From Archegozetes longisetosus (taxonomy: Eukaryota > Arthropoda > Arachnida > Sarcoptiformes > Trhypochthoniidae): a DNA stretch of 64,000 nt. Under the pieces are notes generated by a model that did no database searches, was not told the DNA's origin, and saw only the letters and a list, made by a program, of their open reading frames with translations. Below, piece after piece: positions 59,991 to 64,000 of this stretch. The position numbers and the translations under genes were made by a program. Location: assembly GCA_018873245.2 (NCBI GenBank), contig JAEMBT020000002.1, positions 9,584,001 through 9,648,000 of the forward strand, read 5' to 3'. The number at the start of each line of letters is the position of its first letter. Within the stretch, counting starts at the first letter, position 1.

Positions 59991-61179
59991 ATGAAGTGTT
60001 TTAATTTCGTTTCTATTCATGGATCCTCTACAATTACTGTTTTTTTCAATTCCTGCCTGTACACCTGTATATTGAGCGCAATCGTGTACAATACAGGAAG
60101 ATCCTGTACAGGTGGTAAGTCTACGGTAGAGTGGAGGGAAGTCAATTCAGATCACATTGATCTTTTCTTTCATGTGGCTGGAGGGGGTTCATCGATTGGC
60201 ATTTGGATTAACACAGGAAAATATTTTCAGATTACACTCTGCAAAATATAGAAACTGCACATATTCTGGCATAAGTTCTCCATCTTTAGAGATTTTGCAT
60301 GAAATTTCATAATTATTTATAGTTCTGTATAGTTAATCATAATGTGAAATCTATTTTTTCAAAAATAGCATTCAGTAAACTATAGTTAATTTTCAAATTA
60401 TTACAGCGAAATAAGTATGGAAACTTTGCTGAGATTTCGAGATTTTGATCAAACGTGAAGAGACGTTAGGGTTAAAACCTCGTCTGATATCCATAAAGCC
60501 AAGAAATGTTTTTATATAACGTTATGGTGATGATAGTTTATTTCTGACAATTATGATATCGTTTTCTCAATTGTCGGCCAAGTTTCTTGCTCCGGAACTA
60601 CTGGTCATGTTTCAGTCCGGATAGCAGAAGTTTGACCGTTCGGGACGATGAAATCTATTCGGACTTAATTATAAGGGTAATATAGATATCAAACTAGATT
60701 TTACCCTATCTCATCGGGTTTAGTCAAAATCCCTAAATCTCAATAAAGTTTCTATATTTATTTCGCAGTAATTTGAAAATTAACTATAATTTACTATATC
60801 TTATTTTTGAAAAAATAGATTTCACATTATGTTTAACTGTATAGAACTACAAATAATTGTGAAACTTCATGTAAAATCTCTAAAGATAAAAGATTATTCC
60901 AGAATATCTACAGTTTCTATATCTATTTAGCAGAGTGTAACTGATGTACGTTCTAGTACTGATAATCCCGGAGATATTATTAACCTTACGCCTGGATGGA
61001 GTACATCATTGTTTACTGGTGATGGTGCGAGCGGTTTGAAATATCGCAGTAAATGGCTTGAATTGAATTTTAGAGTATCCGATGGGAAAGTGAGACCTCG
61101 TAACCAGATTGTGCATATCTGGAAACGAATTAATTATGATAAAGCTAAAAGTGAATACTTAAGAGAATATACATTTTAG
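59991..61179 (+). pseudogene. Unknown gene split by a MITE
   Basis: Not recognised. The left part from ATG 59991 reads into GGKSTVEWREVNSDHIDLFF and HVAGGGSSIGIWINTG, then runs into the MITE and stops. Right of the MITE (60943-61179) another open frame reads DVRSSTDNPGDIINLTPGWS, then TSLFTGDGASGLKYRSKW, and ends at TAG 61179. The two pieces look like one beta-rich, possibly extracellular domain. The W-x-E-V-N-S-D-x-I-D-L-F and S-I-G-I-W spacing recalls DOMON-like sandwiches, a weak impression only. No GT donor fits to splice the MITE out in frame, so the gene is probably disrupted. The first exon may really start at the AG before GGTAAGTC (60113). Confidence 0.35.
60235..60937. mobile_element. 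703-bp MITE with long inverted repeats and TA target duplication
   Basis: The ends CACTCTGC...GCAGAGTG are each flanked by TA (60233-60234 and 60938-60939). Arms match over about 210 bp (for example TAGAAACTGCACATATTCTGG against the reverse complement of CCAGAATATCTACAGTTTCTA). Each arm contains an inner second copy of the terminal motif (CTGCGAAATAAATATAGAAAC), an IR/DR-like design known from Tc1-like elements. The centre has no transposase frame that I recognise. Confidence 0.78.
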
Positions 61180-61465
61180 TTTAAAATAAGTTTTTAAAAA
61201 TTAATATTAATTTATTAAGAAAATTTGAAAATAAAAACAGAATATTTGATATGATACATTTCTTTTTGTAACTGGGTATATTCCAATCAGATATTTTTAT
61301 TATGTGTAATTGAAGTATTTTATTGACATGTTGTTAGGTTAATTTTTCCGCATAAAGGTTATAATTAAGATTACATACTTTTAGCTAATTCAATTTTGTA
61401 ACTCTTTAATTATTATATGCTATAATGTGAATAACTACATACCAGGTTATTAAAGAGTTGGTGAA

Positions 61466-61586
61466 ACTATAGAACACTAGACACAATGGGTTCCCGAGGG
61501 CTTAGAAAAGTGAAATTTTAGATATATTCTTTACTCAATAAATGAAAAATCTTACTAGGAACCCAAGGCCCTATGTGTTCTATAGT
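61466..61586. repeat. Short foldback repeat
   Basis: Perfect 12-bp ends ACTATAGAACAC and GTGTTCTATAGT, with a second inner pair TGGGTTCC / GGAACCCA. About 121 bp in total, perhaps a tiny MITE. It lies just downstream of the small secreted protein gene, which is on the - strand. Confidence 0.6.
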
Positions 61587-61610
61587 CCCGCCCGATAGTT
61601 GCTATTATAA

Positions 61611-61973
61611 TTACGGAAAGAAATAAGAATTTGGAAATTTACTAGCATCACCAATTGCACTGCCACAAGGATAGTCTTTGCAATGCTTTTTAAGTTGCTC
61701 AACAATACCATCTTGAAAAATTCTAAAAGAATTGTGTTCATCATCGGTGCATATTCCTTTGGGCAGATTTAGAAAGCAATAAATTATTTTACAAATATAT
61801 TGACAAGCTTCTTTTGGGTCTTGAGGAAGATGTTGAATATCTCCACACTTAAATCCACTTTCAATTAGCTTATTATTGCAATTTATACAATTTACATCAC
61901 AGTCTGCTTGACCAGAAACACAAAAATTAACTAAAATGGATATGAATGCTATGCAAATCAATACTTTAAACAT
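61611..61973 (-). CDS. Small secreted cysteine-rich protein, unknown family
   Basis: Single-exon 120-aa frame, intact, on the - strand. It starts MFKVLICIAFISILVNFCVS, a clear signal peptide with likely cleavage near residue 20. The mature part has ten Cys, in the pattern ADCDVNCINC ... FKCGD ... EACQYICKIIYC ... GICTDDE ... HCKDYPCG, enough for five disulfides. No transmembrane segment or known domain is recognised. It lies among transposons, yet the reading frame is unbroken. Arthropods have many lineage-specific proteins of this kind (salivary, haemolymph, odorant or antimicrobial); nothing here decides between them. Confidence 0.65.
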   Translation of the reverse strand: MFKVLICIAFISILVNFCVSGQADCDVNCINCNNKLIESGFKCGDIQHLPQDPKEACQYICKIIYCFLNLPKGICTDDEHNSFRIFQDGIVEQLKKHCKDYPCGSAIGDASKFPNSYFFP

Positions 61974-61979
61974 TTCCTA

Positions 61980-62750
61980 ACAAATATTAACTAAAGGATA
62001 GACTACTTATTTAGAGATTAATACTTCAGTCTTCTTAGCTTATGTGCAATAGTCTGTTAAGTTCAACAAGCTCTCTAATTTAACGATATAATCACTTTGG
62101 ATTTAAAGTGCTTATCAATTTCATTCAAGGTTAAAATCCAATAAAAAGCTTTACACTTCATGAGATAAGAAGTCATATACATATAGCGGTTCTAGCCCGT
62201 ACGAGCTAGTACTTTTTTGTACTAGTAAAATTATCCATCAAATTAACAATTTTTCACCCTAAAAATCAATAAATTCACGCTAAAAATTAAAAAAAAATCA
62301 CCGAAATTCAATCAAAAAAAAGCTAAGACAAACTAGTGAATTTTTATTCTAGTCTGTGACCAAAGTACGTGTACTAGATTCAGTAAAATTATTAATATTT
62401 CCTGTTAAAACTATAAAGAATACTCATATTTTAAAAATTACTTTTAAAAATGCTCCATGTGTTTCATTAATATTTATATTATTATCAAAATATTAATAAA
62501 TATTCAAGTACCAAGTAATGAGTACTTAAGAGAGTTCAGGAAAATACTAATTTCTATAACGAAAATAAGAGAGAAAAGAATATAAAATATGCCTTAAAAT
62601 GACATGTAGAAATTATTATTATAAACATGCAAAAACATTCAATATGTATTATTAGAAAAAATAGTTGTTCAGAATGTAAAATTGATAATGATAAATATAA
62701 AAAATGAACGAGTGTGTTAAGGTCTCAAAAGATAAATAATTGATTTAAAA
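61980..62750. other. Intergenic, upstream of the small secreted protein
   Basis: AT-rich. It contains a short palindrome CTAGTAC-TTTTTT-GTACTAG near 62206-62225. No gene seen. The promoter of the secreted protein gene should lie in the first few hundred bases. Confidence 0.4.
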
Positions 62751-62754
62751 AGGA

Positions 62755-63144
62755 ATCGTCCACTAATAACGTTACGCCAAAATGACCTTTTCGTGGGGAC
62801 CCCCTAACCCATGTTACGCTGTAGTTTGCAAGGCTTTAACACCACCCTACCCCTAGATGGAACGTTACATTTTTTCAAACCTTTAGTTTATGAGTATTTC
62901 GCACATAACACGAAAATAATGTCAAATTTGATCTATTCTTATTATAAGAACACTACTATTAGTGAGAATAATTAATAAATTGAACTTAATCACTACTTAG
63001 TTGTGGTTTTTTATGCAAGAAAACTAAGTAAAAGAATGTAACGTTACATTGCTTTCAAGGCCTACCCCCATCATGTTACAATTTGTTACATTTAGCTCTT
63101 GATGCCCCCTACCCCCTTTCAGCGTAACGTTATTAATGGACGAT
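62755..63144. mobile_element. 390-bp MITE with GC-rich ends
   Basis: Left end ATCGTCCACTAATAACGTTA, right end (reversed) ATCGTCCATTAATAACGTTA: an inverted repeat of about 24 bp with one mismatch. Next to each end is a C/G-rich run (GGGGACCCCCTAACCC at left, GCCCCCTACCCCC at right), rare in this AT-rich window. The sequence AACGTTAC recurs inside. No open frame; superfamily not decided. Confidence 0.7.
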
Positions 63145-63149
63145 GCCAA

Positions 63150-64000
63150 ATGAAATTATAATTCAAATAAATAAAAAATGGATTTTGTATTAAGATTAAA
63201 AGTAGATAATGAATTTTATAATGATTATATACGCTGTCAGGAACCTCTTTAAGACTTGAATCCATCAAATATATAGCTTTCAATAGTGTTATAGTTTTGA
63301 CTGCATCCGAACAGTCTTGATCTAAATTTTGATCTAATAATTCGATGATATATTCAAGCATTTTATTGCGATAGCGCTGTTTGAAACTCATAATAATTCC
63401 AGCATCTAATGCTTGCAAACGTGAAGTCATGTTTGGTGACAGAAACAATAGTTTAATGTTATTTAGATTAAGACTCGGATGACTCGAGCAGTTGTCGAGC
63501 AATACTAAAATGTTACGCTTCTGTCCTCGCATTCGCTTATCCAACTTAAACATTATTTCAGTGAAAGCTTCAGATGTCATCTATGCGGTCTTGTTGTGCA
63601 AGTATAACCAGATCGGCAATTTTTTATACCTCGAAAACAACGCGGATCTTTACTTTTGCCTATTACTACCAATAATCGGTCAGAGCCGTCATAGTTCACG
63701 ATCAGTAAAACAGTTACTCTTTCTTTGTTCTTCTTAAAACCTTTCGAAGACTCTTCGGGTAGAGCATAAGTTTTATTTTGATATAAACGCCAAAACATTA
63801 GTTTCGTCGATATTGAACACGTCTCGAGCCGAATATGAACTGTACTTTTCTGGTAACTCAATTTTCCACTTGAGTACTATTTCTTCCGCAACTGATTCGG
63901 ATTCACCACGTTTTTGCTCATATATCAGATTAAATCGTTTGACAAAACGTGTTATGAAGCCATTGCTAGTTTTGAAGTTATGAATATTCAGCTCTTTAGC
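63150..64000 (-). pseudogene. Decayed pogo/Tigger-type (DDE_1) transposase, partial at window edge
   Basis: Read on the - strand from 64000 down. In pieces: NGFITRFVKRFNLIYEQKRG and VFNIDETN (first catalytic Asp), then in another frame FWRLYQNKTYALPEES, KKNKERVTVLLIVNYDGSDR and IGKSKDPRCFRGIKN, then MTSEAFTEIMFKLDKRMRGQ, ILVLLDNCSSHP (second Asp) and LQALDAGIIMSFKQRYRNKM (third Asp). These are the conserved blocks of Tigger/jerky-type DDD transposases. The copy has two frameshifts (near 63790 and 63630) and a TAG where Trp is expected just before MTSEAF, so it is inactive. Its N-terminal DNA-binding part lies beyond the window. Confidence 0.85.

Noticed and set aside
1..64000. CRISPR array, prokaryotic operon or phage-like system
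   Set aside because: All real genes have spliceosomal introns and animal families; the repeats seen are protein-coding or transposon ends, not spaced identical repeats.

Overview
This window is arthropod nuclear DNA. It is AT-rich (roughly two thirds A+T by eye) and its genes carry many small GT-AG introns, often 50-150 bp. The gene set is animal, and the combination of a Sallimus-type titin and a GH18/CBM14 chitinase points to an arthropod. The compact introns would fit a mite or another small-genome arthropod, but the sequence alone does not settle the lineage.

Left part (1-20283, + strand): the 3' half of a sallimus/D-titin-like muscle gene. It begins upstream of the window. Seventeen kilobases of K/E/P/T-rich elastic repeats (three successive repeat families) and modular domains are followed by an SH3 domain, ten Ig domains and five Fn3 domains, then a short terminal exon and a polyadenylation signal. 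The reading frame is broken about twelve times by 1-2 nt indels. The same protein resumes after each break, so these look like consensus errors in a repetitive gene or, less likely, gene decay.

Middle: about 10.5 kb of AT-rich non-coding DNA, then a nine-exon chitinase (30815-36009, +) with a signal peptide, an intact GH18 catalytic motif, a CBM14, a long Pro/Thr/Gln linker and a second six-Cys module. The layout resembles group VI (Cht6-like) chitinases. A possible two-exon end of a small gene lies on the - strand at 36907-37353.

Right-middle: a 19-exon - strand gene (41597-53176) encodes a TMEM24/C2CD2-like lipid-transfer protein: membrane anchor, SMP, C2, a long Ser-rich region with NPF motifs, and a C-terminal C1 zinc finger. 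Next come a five-exon meiotic MND1 gene (-, 53770-54676) and a two-exon palmitoyl-protein thioesterase PPT1 gene (+, 55964-57303). All three reconstruct to complete, family-length proteins.

Right end (57.8-64 kb): a transposon-rich accessory zone. It holds several MITEs with terminal inverted repeats, a three-level nest (Tc1-like remnant inside a hAT-type MITE inside a mariner remnant), an unknown gene interrupted by a 703-bp MITE, an intact 120-aa Cys-rich secreted protein, and a decayed pogo/Tigger-type transposase running off the window. No tRNA, rRNA or CRISPR was found. The genes are unrelated in function, as usual for an animal chromosome; only the titin and chitinase share a broad theme (muscle and cuticle).
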